From: Polynucleobacter sp. AP-Latsch-80-C2
GTDB lineage: Bacteria; Pseudomonadota; Gammaproteobacteria; Burkholderiales; Burkholderiaceae
Direction of reading: 5' to 3'
Length of the DNA: 64,000 nucleotides
Assembly (NCBI RefSeq): GCF_018882185.1
Contig: NZ_JACVOY010000001.1
Location: 310,001-374,000, forward strand
Shown here: positions 36,124 to 44,549 of the stretch, one piece after another
How positions within the stretch are numbered: the first letter of the stretch is position 1
Layout of the letters: the number at the start of each line of letters is the position of its first letter
Made by a program: the position numbers and the translations under genes
The notes under the pieces: model-generated
The model's database searches: none
Told to the model about the DNA's origin: nothing
Seen by the model: the letters and a program-made list of their open reading frames with translations, nothing else

Positions 36124-37983
36124 ATGTCGGGATCCCATCATTCGCATTCGGCAAAACCTAGGGCTCAGATGAGCTCTGAGCTTGATCCATCGCTACATGC
36201 CCATAAGAAGGGTGATGCCAAGCATACTCATAGCAAGCAAGTCTCCAATCAAAATTTATTATTAATCGCCTTAGTTTTAACTCTTGGCTTCTCAGGAGTT
36301 GAAGGCGCAGCCGCTTACTTTGCCAATTCTTTGGCTTTGATCTCGGATGCTGGTCATATGGTGACCGATGCCGCTGCTTTAGGGCTAGCGCTTTTAGCGC
36401 AAATCATTTCTCGTCGTCCACCTTCCCCAAAGCATTCTTTTGGTTTTGGTAGAGCAGAAGCTTTGGCCGCATTTGTAAATAGTATTGTGATGTTGGTATT
36501 AGTTGTATGGATTGTGGTTGAGGCCGTTAGTCGTTTCTATGACCCACATAAAGTAGACGGCCTAACAGTGACTGTAGTCGCAGCCATCGGCTTACTAATG
36601 AATGTTGTGGTGGCCTGGGTACTTTCACGAGACAAGAAGAGCGTGAATACGCGTGCTGCCTTAGTGCACGTCATGGGGGATTTGCTGGGTTCTGTGGCGG
36701 CCCTCATTGCAGGTGTGGTGATTCAACTTACCGGTTGGATGCCCATTGATGCAATTCTTTCCATCCTGGTTTCTCTTTTGATTCTGAAATCTACGATTTC
36801 TATTCTCCATGAGTCTTATCACTTCCTCATGGAAGGGGTGCCACTTCATATCGACTACCTGAAAGTTGGAACTGATCTTAAGAATGTTCCCGGAGTCTTA
36901 GCGGTGCATGATCTACACGTTTGGGAAATGACCCCAAGCTTTCCAGCACTGATAGGTCATATTGAAATTGCTGAGATGCAAGAGTGGCCAGCGATTATGG
37001 CGCGCATCAATACGATGTTGCTAGATAAACATGGGATTGACCACGTTACCTTGCAGCCAGAAGAAGTAGGCGCTGACGAAGAGAATGATCATTTGGATAG
37101 TCCCTCAGTTGGGAGTAGTCAATTCCACTCGGGAAATACTTTTTTCGTAGAGTGTTCCAGTGGTGATGCAAAACATCGCATGGCATACCATGCCTGGGGT
37201 GACCCGAGTAATCCTAAGGTGTTAATGTGCGTGCATGGCCTTACTAGACGCGGTAGTGATTTCAAAACTTTAGCTGAAGCAATGTGCCATGACTATTACG
37301 TTGTCTGCCCAGATGTAGTGGGAAGAGGTGATAGCGATCGTTTGGCCAACCCAATGCTTTACGCAGTACCGCAATACGTGGCTGATATGACGCAGCTTGT
37401 AAAAAAACTCGGTGTTTCACAAATTGATTGGTTTGGCACCTCAATGGGTGGCTTGATTGGCATAGTGTATGCAGCAATGCCGAATTCTCCTATTCGCAGA
37501 ATGCTCATCAATGATGTGGGCCCACGGATTGAGCCGCAAGCAATTGCGCGTCTTGGCTCTTATGTGGGACAACCTTTTGCATATACAAATCGCACTGATG
37601 CCTTAGAAAAGTTAAATCAGATTTGCGCCACCTTTGGGGATCATTTGCCGCACGAATGGGAAACCTATAACGGACCTATGCTGATTGAGCGTGAGGGCCG
37701 ATGGATCATGCATTACGACCCTGATATCTCGGTGCCATTTGCTTCGGTAAATCCGATTATGGCAAAAGCGGGGGAGATGGCGATGTGGCATGCCTTTAAA
37801 CAAATTCATATACCGATGTTGATTGTGCGCGGCGGACAGTCGGATTTACTTTCAGCAGCTACCGTTGCCGAAATGTGCAAAGTTAATCCTTACGCCAGGA
37901 GTATTGAGATACCGAACGTAGGTCATGCACCAGCATTTGTGAAGAGCGAGCAGATTGCTCTAGCAAAAGAATTCTTTAGTTAA
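36124..37983 (+). CDS. Fusion protein: CDF zinc/cation efflux transporter + alpha/beta hydrolase
   Basis: One uninterrupted frame of 619 residues. Residues 1-40 are His-rich (HHSHS, HAH, HTHS). Residues 41-320 are a complete CzcD/ZitB-type cation diffusion facilitator with six membrane segments and metal residues in SDAGHMVTD (D75, H78, D82) and HVMGD (H182, D186), plus the cytoplasmic C-terminal domain (LAVHDLHVWEMTP). Residues about 338-619 are an alpha/beta hydrolase: oxyanion region VHGLTRRGSD, nucleophile S440 in GTSMGG, acid D574 and histidine H601. Both halves look catalytically intact. The hydrolase substrate is unknown; it would face the cytoplasm if the CDF topology holds. I know of no characterised protein with this architecture. 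Confidence 0.9.
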   Translation: MSGSHHSHSAKPRAQMSSELDPSLHAHKKGDAKHTHSKQVSNQNLLLIALVLTLGFSGVEGAAAYFANSLALISDAGHMVTDAAALGLALLAQIISRRPPSPKHSFGFGRAEALAAFVNSIVMLVLVVWIVVEAVSRFYDPHKVDGLTVTVVAAIGLLMNVVVAWVLSRDKKSVNTRAALVHVMGDLLGSVAALIAGVVIQLTGWMPIDAILSILVSLLILKSTISILHESYHFLMEGVPLHIDYLKVGTDLKNVPGVLAVHDLHVWEMTPSFPALIGHIEIAEMQEWPAIMARINTMLLDKHGIDHVTLQPEEVGADEENDHLDSPSVGSSQFHSGNTFFVECSSGDAKHRMAYHAWGDPSNPKVLMCVHGLTRRGSDFKTLAEAMCHDYYVVCPDVVGRGDSDRLANPMLYAVPQYVADMTQLVKKLGVSQIDWFGTSMGGLIGIVYAAMPNSPIRRMLINDVGPRIEPQAIARLGSYVGQPFAYTNRTDALEKLNQICATFGDHLPHEWETYNGPMLIEREGRWIMHYDPDISVPFASVNPIMAKAGEMAMWHAFKQIHIPMLIVRGGQSDLLSAATVAEMCKVNPYARSIEIPNVGHAPAFVKSEQIALAKEFFS

Positions 37984-37999
37984 TTAACTCTAATTGCCA

Positions 38000-40018
38000 A
38001 TGGCAAATGATTCTGGTAAGCCCATATTTCTAGATGCTTGGTATGGTGAGCCAGCTGAGCAACATGCGGCTGGTTCCATGCAAATTCTGCAATCTTTAAA
38101 TTTGGATGAAGCGACCATTAGCGCTGCTTCTAATATTGCACGTACCCACGGTAAAGAAGCCCTAATCAAGTTAATTGGTGAAGAGCCAGCAAAACTATTA
38201 ATTGGTTATCGAGGATTACGTCAGGCGCAAGCAAAGTTAGTGCGAGACGACGGCGGTATTAGTGTTGCTGGTCAAGAAGAGATGCTCCGTAAGATGCTCT
38301 TGGCATTTGGGGATGATTTACGGGTTGTACTGATTTATCTCGCATCCCGTTTACAAACACTCCGCTGGATTACTCAAGAGAAGATGGTGATGCCATCTGC
38401 TTGGGCTCAGGAAATTTTGAGCATTGATGCCTCTTTAGCTAATCGGCTGGGAATATGGCAAATGAAGTGGGAAATGGAGGATCTTGCTTTTAGGGTTCTA
38501 TCACCAGACACCTATCGCGACATTGCCAAGATGCTAGATGCTAAGCGCATTGAGCGACAAGTCTTTATTGATCGCATAGTCGCGCAACTCCAATCAGAAC
38601 TAAAGGCGGCACATATTGATGGTGAGGTATTGGGGCGTCCAAAGCATATCTATAGCATATGGAAAAAGATGCAAGGTAAAGCTTTAGATTTTGCTGATCT
38701 CTATGATGTAAGAGCATTTCGAGTATTGGTGACGGATGTCAAATCTTGTTATGCCGTTCTCGGTATTGTCCATAACGTATGGCAACCGGTGCCTCGTGAG
38801 TTCGATGATTACATTGCAAGACCAAAACCGAACGGCTACCAATCTCTCCATACCGTTGTGATGAATGAAGATGGCACTGCATTTGAAATTCAGGTACGCA
38901 CTCATGAAATGCATCAGCAAGCAGAATATGGTTTAGCAGCCCACTGGCGCTATAAAGAGGGTGCCTATATTGGAATGGCTACACCTCCAAATCCCACTAA
39001 GACAAATAAGCCTGATATTACTCATCAAGCGGGTACACACAGTGCAGAGGTTGCCTATGAAAGGCAAATTGCCTGGGCTCGGCAGCTGATCTCTTGGAAA
39101 GAGGATGCATGGGATCAACTCAAGCACCATGAGATTGATGATCACATTTATGTATTGACTCCCCTAGGCAAGGTTATTTCCTTAGAGAAGGGTTCAACGC
39201 CTATCGACTTTGCCTATGCTGTCCATACCAACTTAGGCCATCGCTGCAGGGGTGCGCGTGTTGATGGTGCCATGGTTCCGCTGGAGACTTCATTGCAGAA
39301 TGGACAAACAGTAGAAATCATCGCAGTGAAGCATGGTGGCCCATCACGGGATTGGATTAGTCCCGATAAGCACTATCTTCGCTCCCAAAGAGCGCGTCAG
39401 CGAGTGCGCGCTTGGTTTAATGCGCTTGATGATGAAGAGGGTGGGCTAGCATCAAAACCATCCGAAGCAAAGTCTGAAGCTGTGGCAGAACCAAAAATCG
39501 CTGCCACTCCAGAGATCATTTTGCGTAATAGCAGTCGTAAAAATTCCCAAAGCGGGGATGTCTTGGTTGTGGGAGTTGATTCTTTACTGACGCAATTAGC
39601 GCGTTGCTGCCGACCCGTGCCGCCAGATGCCATCGCTGGCTTTGTTACCCAAGGTCGAGGTGTCTCCATTCATCGACGTTCCTGCAAAACCTTTAGAGGT
39701 CTTTTAGAAAGAGCGCCTGAGCGCGTCATTCAGACTGCCTGGACTTCAGTTGGCGAGAAGGCGGTAGCGCATGAGGAGCAAAAGCGGGTATTTCCGGCGG
39801 ATTTAGTTGTTGCTGGCTTAGACCGTCCTGAATTGATGAGAGAGCTCTTTGAGATACTCACAAGACAAGGCGTTCATGTGATTGATTTGCGTAAATCCGC
39901 TAAAAAAGGCCTCGCTCAGATCCTGTTAACGGTGGAGGTTAAGGATTCTGAGGTGCTTCGCGTTGTTCAAAATAGCCTAGAAGAGGTCAAAGGGGTCACC
40001 CAAGTGCGTCGCCGGTGA
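38000..40018 (+). CDS. relA: GTP pyrophosphokinase RelA ((p)ppGpp synthetase)
   Basis: Ribosome-associated stringent-response synthetase. Order: degenerate N-terminal hydrolase domain without the HD...D metal motif; synthetase domain (GRPKHIYSIWKKMQGK, YDVRAFRVLV, EFDDYIARPKPNGYQSLHT with the RelA-type EFDD); TGS (VLTPLGKVISLEKGSTPIDFAY); a cysteine-containing ZFD region (LARCCRPVPPDAIAGFV, HRRSC); ACT domain (PELMRELFEILTRQGVHVID). The frame opens at TTG 37994, but ATG 38000 is chosen. About 672 residues. A separate SpoT-like hydrolase must be elsewhere. Confidence 0.94.
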   Translation: MANDSGKPIFLDAWYGEPAEQHAAGSMQILQSLNLDEATISAASNIARTHGKEALIKLIGEEPAKLLIGYRGLRQAQAKLVRDDGGISVAGQEEMLRKMLLAFGDDLRVVLIYLASRLQTLRWITQEKMVMPSAWAQEILSIDASLANRLGIWQMKWEMEDLAFRVLSPDTYRDIAKMLDAKRIERQVFIDRIVAQLQSELKAAHIDGEVLGRPKHIYSIWKKMQGKALDFADLYDVRAFRVLVTDVKSCYAVLGIVHNVWQPVPREFDDYIARPKPNGYQSLHTVVMNEDGTAFEIQVRTHEMHQQAEYGLAAHWRYKEGAYIGMATPPNPTKTNKPDITHQAGTHSAEVAYERQIAWARQLISWKEDAWDQLKHHEIDDHIYVLTPLGKVISLEKGSTPIDFAYAVHTNLGHRCRGARVDGAMVPLETSLQNGQTVEIIAVKHGGPSRDWISPDKHYLRSQRARQRVRAWFNALDDEEGGLASKPSEAKSEAVAEPKIAATPEIILRNSSRKNSQSGDVLVVGVDSLLTQLARCCRPVPPDAIAGFVTQGRGVSIHRRSCKTFRGLLERAPERVIQTAWTSVGEKAVAHEEQKRVFPADLVVAGLDRPELMRELFEILTRQGVHVIDLRKSAKKGLAQILLTVEVKDSEVLRVVQNSLEEVKGVTQVRRR

Positions 40019-40036
40019 TAAACTCTATGGCTGTAT

Positions 40037-40113
40037 AGGCTCGTAGCTCAGCTGGTTAGAGCACCACCTTGACATGGTGGGGGTCGTTGGTTCGAGTCCA
40101 ATCGAGCCTACCA
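40037..40113 (+). tRNA. tRNA-Val (anticodon GAC)
   Basis: Full cloverleaf of 77 bases with encoded CCA. Acceptor AGGCTCG pairs with CGAGCCT; D stem GCTC/GAGC; anticodon stem CCACC/GGTGG with loop TTGACAT, anticodon GAC at 40071-40073; T arm GTTGG-TTCGAGT-CCAAT. It lies 18 bases after relA. Confidence 0.97.
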
Positions 40114-40156
40114 ACGAATAAGACCCAAAAGGATCTTCAATAGGAGAACCAAAGAG

Positions 40157-40192
40157 GCGCGGATGCCCAAAAGCTACCGCGCTTTCTTTTTA
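40157..40192 (+). terminator. Intrinsic terminator between tRNA-Val and thrS
   Basis: Stem GCGCGG / CCGCGC with a 14-base loop, followed by TTTCTTTTT. It probably ends the relA-tRNA-Val transcript. The remaining 46 bases before thrS show no recognisable control element, and no tRNA-Thr-like mimic was seen. Confidence 0.65.
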
Positions 40193-40238
40193 TGTCAATG
40201 TAGTAAGAATGAAGTTCAGCGAATAAAACGGAGTCATC

Positions 40239-42161
40239 ATGCTTGTAGTTACTCTACCCGATGGATCAAAACGTGAGTTTGAGGCGCCCGTTCGCGTCGC
40301 GGATGTTGCTCAAAGTATTGGGAGTGGTCTAGTAAAAGCTGCCTTAGGCGGAATTGTTGACGGCAAAATGGTTGATACCAGTTTTGTGATTGATAAAGAT
40401 AGTCAGTTAGCCATCATCACAGATAAGAGCCCTGAAGCACTAGAAATTGTTCGCCACTCGACAGCGCACTTGTTGGCATACGCCGTCAAAGAATTATTTC
40501 CCGAAGCTCAAGTCACTATCGGCCCAGTAATCGAGAATGGTTTTTACTATGACTTCTCTTATCACCGCCCATTTACACCAGATGACTTAGTTGCTTTAGA
40601 AAAGAAAATGACTGAGCTCGCTAAAAAAGATGAGCCAGTGACTCGTACCGTAATGCCGCGCGATGAAGCTGTTGAGTTCTTTAAGAAGCAGGGCGAAAAC
40701 TATAAAGCTGAACTGATAGCTAGCATTCCGCAAGGAGAAGATGTCTCCTTGTATGCAGAGGGTAAATTCACCGATTTATGCCGCGGCCCACACGTCCCAT
40801 CCACCGGCAAGTTAAAGGTGTTTAAGCTGATGAAGCTTGCTGGTGCTTATTGGCGTGGCGATAGCAAGAATGAGATGTTGCAGCGTATCTACGGTACCGC
40901 ATGGCTTCGTAAAGAAGATCAAGATGCTTACTTGCATATGCTTGAAGAATCTGAAAAGCGTGATCATCGTCGCTTAGGTAAGCAACTCGATTTATTCCAT
41001 TTCCAAGAGGAAGCGCCAGGACTTATTTTCTGGCATCCAAAGGGTTGGTCGATTTGGCAAGAGGTTGAGCAATACATGCGCCGCGTGTATCAGCAAGAAG
41101 GTTATCAAGAAGTCAAAGCTCCACAGATTTTGGATCGTGGACTTTGGGAAAAATCTGGTCACTGGGAAAATTACAAAGAAAATATGTTCACGACAGAGTC
41201 GGAGAATCGCGCCTACGCATTAAAGCCGATGAACTGTCCAGGTCACGTACAAATTTATAACTCTGGTTTGCATAGCTATCGTGAATTGCCATTGCGTTTT
41301 GGTGAGTTTGGTCAGTGCCATCGCAATGAACCCTCAGGTGCTTTGCATGGTTTGATGCGCGTCCGTGGTTTTACCCAAGATGATGGTCATATTTTTTGTA
41401 CCGAAGATCAAATTCAGTCCGAGGTAGCTGCGTTTGATAAAGCGGTGCGTGCTGTTTATCAAGATTTTGGATTTACTGAGGTTGCCGTGAAGCTTGCATT
41501 ACGTCCGGCTAAGCGTGTGGGTGATGATGCTATCTGGGATAAAGCAGAAGAGGCCCTTAGGGGTGCTTTGAAAGCTTCTGGCCAAGAATGGGAAGAATTA
41601 CCGGGCGAGGGCGCCTTTTATGGTCCTAAGATTGAATATCACCTCAAAGACTCCATTGGGCGGACTTGGCAGTGCGGCACGATCCAGGTCGATTTCTCGA
41701 TGCCAGCCCGTCTTGGTGCTGAATATGTGGCCGAAGACAATACCCGCAAGACCCCGGTCATGCTCCATAGGGCAATTGTGGGCTCTTTAGAGCGTTTTAT
41801 TGGCATTTTGATCGAAAATCACGCTGGAAACATGCCGGTATGGCTTGCTCCTACACAGGCGGTTGTCCTCAATATCTCCGGAAATTCTGCTGCATATGCA
41901 CAACAAGTGCAGCAATTGCTGAAAAAACAAGGGTTTAGAGTCGAGGCGGATTTGCGGAATGAGAAAATTACGTATAAAATACGCGAGCACGCATTACAGA
42001 AGACTCCATTTTTGCTAGTTGTAGGAGATAAGGAAGCTGAAAGTAATACGGTGGCCGTTCGTGCCCGTGGCGGAGTGGATTTAGGTGTAATGCCTCTTGA
42101 TGCCTTCGTTGCCCGACTCCAGCAGGATATATCCCAGAAAGTCGGACCCGAGCCTAGCTAG
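40239..42161 (+). CDS. thrS: Threonine-tRNA ligase ThrS
   Basis: Class II synthetase of 640 residues. N-terminal TGS ([18 protein letters not shown]), editing domain ([12 protein letters not shown] ... [14 protein letters not shown]) with His residues and the LCRGPH motif, catalytic core motifs 2 and 3 ([45 protein letters not shown]), and the anticodon-binding domain. Begins the translation cluster thrS-infC-rpmI-rplT-pheST conserved in bacteria. Confidence 0.98.
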   Translation: MLVVTLPDGSKREFEAPVRVADVAQSIGSGLVKAALGGIVDGKMVDTSFVIDKDSQLAIITDKSPEALEIVRHSTAHLLAYAVKELFPEAQVTIGPVIENGFYYDFSYHRPFTPDDLVALEKKMTELAKKDEPVTRTVMPRDEAVEFFKKQGENYKAELIASIPQGEDVSLYAEGKFTDLCRGPHVPSTGKLKVFKLMKLAGAYWRGDSKNEMLQRIYGTAWLRKEDQDAYLHMLEESEKRDHRRLGKQLDLFHFQEEAPGLIFWHPKGWSIWQEVEQYMRRVYQQEGYQEVKAPQILDRGLWEKSGHWENYKENMFTTESENRAYALKPMNCPGHVQIYNSGLHSYRELPLRFGEFGQCHRNEPSGALHGLMRVRGFTQDDGHIFCTEDQIQSEVAAFDKAVRAVYQDFGFTEVAVKLALRPAKRVGDDAIWDKAEEALRGALKASGQEWEELPGEGAFYGPKIEYHLKDSIGRTWQCGTIQVDFSMPARLGAEYVAEDNTRKTPVMLHRAIVGSLERFIGILIENHAGNMPVWLAPTQAVVLNISGNSAAYAQQVQQLLKKQGFRVEADLRNEKITYKIREHALQKTPFLLVVGDKEAESNTVAVRARGGVDLGVMPLDAFVARLQQDISQKVGPEPS

Positions 42162-42203
42162 GGGTGGATCGGTTTTTATTGTTTTTTTAGAGGAATTAAG
42201 AAG

Positions 42204-42728
42204 ATCGCTACTGAAAAATTGCAGCGCATTAACCGGGAAATTACTGCTCCTGAAGTGCGTTTGATTGGAATTGATGGAGAGCCCATCGGTGTAGTTAAGT
42301 TGAGTGAAGCCTTGGCTGCAGCAGAAGAGAAAGAGACCGATCTGGTTGAAATTGCTCCTACCGCTGTGCCACCTGTAGTCCGGATCATGGACTTCGGCAA
42401 ATTCAAATACCAAGAAGCCAAGCGGATGCATGAAGCTAAGCTGAAGCAAAAGGTAATTCAGGTGAAGGAAGTGAAATTCCGCCCTGGTACTGATGATGGT
42501 GACTACGGTGTGAAGCTACGCAATCTAATCCGCTTTTTAGAAGATGGCGATAAGACAAAGATTACGCTGCGGTTTCGGGGTCGTGAAATGGCCCACCAAG
42601 AAATCGGAGTCAGAATGTTGGAGCGTTTGAAGTTGGACCTTGTAGAGCATGGACAAGTCGAACAGTTTCCAAAAATGGAAGGCCGCCAGATGGTGATGGT
42701 ATTGGCCCCCATTCGTAAGGCTAAGTAA
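42204..42728 (+). CDS. infC: Translation initiation factor IF-3, probable ATC start codon
   Basis: IF-3 binds the 30S subunit and discriminates against non-canonical start codons. N-domain [17 protein letters not shown]; linker [17 protein letters not shown]-domain [30 protein letters not shown]. No ATG, GTG or TTG starts the full protein: TTG 42219 gives MQRINRE but has no ribosome site. Upstream, AGAGGA (42189-42194) is 9 bases before the in-frame ATC at 42204, giving [12 protein letters not shown]; an ATT at 42195 is too close. A rare AUC/AUU start matches IF-3 autoregulation in E. coli (AUU). 174 residues. Confidence 0.93.
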   Translation: MATEKLQRINREITAPEVRLIGIDGEPIGVVKLSEALAAAEEKETDLVEIAPTAVPPVVRIMDFGKFKYQEAKRMHEAKLKQKVIQVKEVKFRPGTDDGDYGVKLRNLIRFLEDGDKTKITLRFRGREMAHQEIGVRMLERLKLDLVEHGQVEQFPKMEGRQMVMVLAPIRKAK

Positions 42729-42867
42729 CAAACTGATTCGTAAGACTGGGTTTGTTGTTTAAGTAGGGAGGCATTGAAAGATGCTGGTTGTTTGAAGTGC
42801 TTCTGGGTACAGGAAGAGTAACCGTCGGTTACCACCTATGTTGCACAAGTAATTGAAGGGGTGCTTT
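42729..42867 (+). promoter_or_regulatory. infC-rpmI leader with a small hairpin (possible L20/L35 control region)
   Basis: 139 non-coding bases between infC and rpmI. They contain the hairpin GTAACC-GTC-GGTTAC at 42818-42832 and end in the ribosome site GAAGGGG. In E. coli and Bacillus the rpmI-rplT genes are controlled by L20 binding to leader RNA; whether this leader does so is unproven. The four-codon frame MLVV at 42781 is not considered real. Confidence 0.45.
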
Positions 42868-43065
42868 ATGCCCAAGATGAAGAGTAAGAGTAGCGCGAAG
42901 AAGCGCTTCACGGTCCGCGCAGGCGGAACGATCAAACGAGGTCAGGCTTTCAAACGCCACATCCTCACCAAGAAGACCACAAAGAATAAGCGTCACTTAC
43001 GTGGTACCACCGAAGTTGCGAAAGCTGACGTTAAGTCAATTCGCTCCATGCTTCCATACGCTTAA
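42868..43065 (+). CDS. rpmI: 50S ribosomal protein L35
   Basis: 65-residue basic protein starting [20 protein letters not shown] and ending [14 protein letters not shown], the classic L35 sequence. The frame is open five codons upstream, but ATG 42868 is the true start, with AAGGGG at the proper distance. Followed by rplT after 25 bases. Confidence 0.98.
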   Translation: MPKMKSKSSAKKRFTVRAGGTIKRGQAFKRHILTKKTTKNKRHLRGTTEVAKADVKSIRSMLPYA

Positions 43066-43090
43066 CCTCAGACTAGATTAGGAGAAATAA

Positions 43091-43456
43091 ATGCCAAGAG
43101 TCAAACGTGGGGTTACAGCAAGAGCCCGTCATAAGAAAATTACTGATGCCGCAACAGGTTACCGCGGTCGTCGTAAAAACGTATTCCGTATTGCTAAGCA
43201 AGCAGTTATGCGTGCTGGTCAATATGCCTATCGTGACCGTCGCAACAAGAAACGTGTATTCCGCGCTTTGTGGATTGCTCGTATCAACGCGGCAGTTCGT
43301 CAGCATGACATGACCTATAGCGTATTCATGAATGGTATGAAGAAAGCTGCGATCGAACTCGACCGCAAAGTACTTTCTGATATGGCCATTGCTGACAAAG
43401 CGGCTTTTGCTGCTTTGGTTACTCGGATCAAATCCGTAGTAAACGCTGCAGCTTAA
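43091..43456 (+). CDS. rplT: 50S ribosomal protein L20
   Basis: 121 residues; [21 protein letters not shown] and [20 protein letters not shown] are L20 hallmarks. It binds 23S rRNA early in assembly and is often a translational repressor of its own operon. A TTAGGAG site precedes the ATG. Slightly longer than E. coli L20 through a short Ala-rich tail. Confidence 0.98.
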   Translation: MPRVKRGVTARARHKKITDAATGYRGRRKNVFRIAKQAVMRAGQYAYRDRRNKKRVFRALWIARINAAVRQHDMTYSVFMNGMKKAAIELDRKVLSDMAIADKAAFAALVTRIKSVVNAAA

Positions 43457-43482
43457 TTCTTAGTTTTTAAAACTAAGCTGCA
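43447..43482 (+). promoter_or_regulatory. Overlapping alternative stem-loops at the rplT-pheS junction
   Basis: Two perfect 9-bp inverted repeats share the segment TAAG. TGCAGCTTA (43447-43455) pairs with TAAGCTGCA (43474-43482), the latter ending exactly before the pheS ATG. CTTAGTTTT (43459-43467) pairs with AAAACTAAG (43469-43477). The outer stem covers the rplT stop codon and the pheS initiation region. A ribosome finishing rplT would open it, so translational coupling or an RNA switch is inferred. No Phe-rich leader peptide is present. Confidence 0.5.
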
Positions 43483-44529
43483 ATGGTTTCTCTCGACCAA
43501 ATTGTCGAGGATGCTAAACGTGATTTCCTCGGAGCTGCCGATGCGGCAGCTCTAGAGGACGCGAAAGCCAAGTATCTCGGTAAATCAGGTGTTCTCACTG
43601 AGCGTTTAAAAGCGCTTGGTGGAATGTCGCCTGAGGAGCGCAAGAGTGCTGGCGCCCAAATCAATCAAATCAAAACCCAAGTAGAGGCTGCCTTACAAGA
43701 GCGTCGCCAAGCATTGGCTGATGCTGTGTTGATGCAACGGCTTGCTGCGGAGTCAATTGATGTTTCCTTGCCAGGCCGTGGCCAAGCGGTAGGTAGTTTG
43801 CATCCTGTGATGCGCACCTGGGAACGCGTTGAAGAAATCTTTCGCTCCATTGGTTTTGATGTAGCAGACGGCCCTGAGATTGAAACTGATTGGTTTAATT
43901 TCACCGCCTTAAACAGTCCTGAAAATCATCCTGCACGATCAATGCAAGATACTTTTTATGTGGATGGCAAAGACTCTTTAGAGAAGCCTTTGTTATTGCG
44001 CACGCATACCAGCCCCATTCAAGTTCGCTATGCCAGTGAACATGTTAAAAAATATGCCAATGCAGATGTGATGCCGCCAATTAAGGTTATTGCACCCGGC
44101 AGAACCTATCGCGTTGATAGTGATGCTACCCATTCACCGATGTTCCACCAAGTTGAAGGCTTGTGGATTGCTGAGAGTGTTTCTTTTGCTGACCTAAAGG
44201 GTGTGTATACCGATTTCTTAAGAACCTTCTTTGAAACCAATGCATTGCAAGTGCGCTTCCGCCCTTCCTACTTTCCATTCACAGAGCCATCAGCTGAGAT
44301 TGATATGGCCTTTGGTGGCGGTAAATTGGCTGGCCGTTGGTTAGAGATTTCTGGTGCAGGACAAGTTCATCCAAATGTTTTGCGCAATATGGGAATTGAT
44401 CCCGAGCGCTACACCGGCTTTGCATTTGGATCGGGTTTAGAGCGTTTAACGATGTTGCGCTATGGGGTAGATGATTTACGCCTCTTCTTTGAAAATGATT
44501 TACGTTTCTTAGCGCAGTTCCCCGCTTAA
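43483..44529 (+). CDS. pheS: Phenylalanine-tRNA ligase alpha subunit PheS
   Basis: Catalytic subunit of the alpha2-beta2 class II synthetase. N-terminal coiled coil (residues 1-85), motif 1 region [28 protein letters not shown], motif 2 [25 protein letters not shown] and motif 3 [19 protein letters not shown]. 348 residues. The ATG has no good ribosome site and directly follows a stem, suggesting coupling to rplT. Confidence 0.98.
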   Translation: MVSLDQIVEDAKRDFLGAADAAALEDAKAKYLGKSGVLTERLKALGGMSPEERKSAGAQINQIKTQVEAALQERRQALADAVLMQRLAAESIDVSLPGRGQAVGSLHPVMRTWERVEEIFRSIGFDVADGPEIETDWFNFTALNSPENHPARSMQDTFYVDGKDSLEKPLLLRTHTSPIQVRYASEHVKKYANADVMPPIKVIAPGRTYRVDSDATHSPMFHQVEGLWIAESVSFADLKGVYTDFLRTFFETNALQVRFRPSYFPFTEPSAEIDMAFGGGKLAGRWLEISGAGQVHPNVLRNMGIDPERYTGFAFGSGLERLTMLRYGVDDLRLFFENDLRFLAQFPA

Positions 44530-44549
44530 GAAAGTACCTATAAAAAGCT

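Noticed and set aside
40114..40238. tRNA-Thr-mimicking operator upstream of thrS
   Set aside because: The region has one terminator-like hairpin but no anticodon-like loop resembling the E. coli thrS operator.
42781..42795. MLVV micro-frame in the infC-rpmI leader as a leader peptide
   Set aside because: Four codons, no ribosome site at proper distance, and no codon bias related to ribosomal proteins or Phe.
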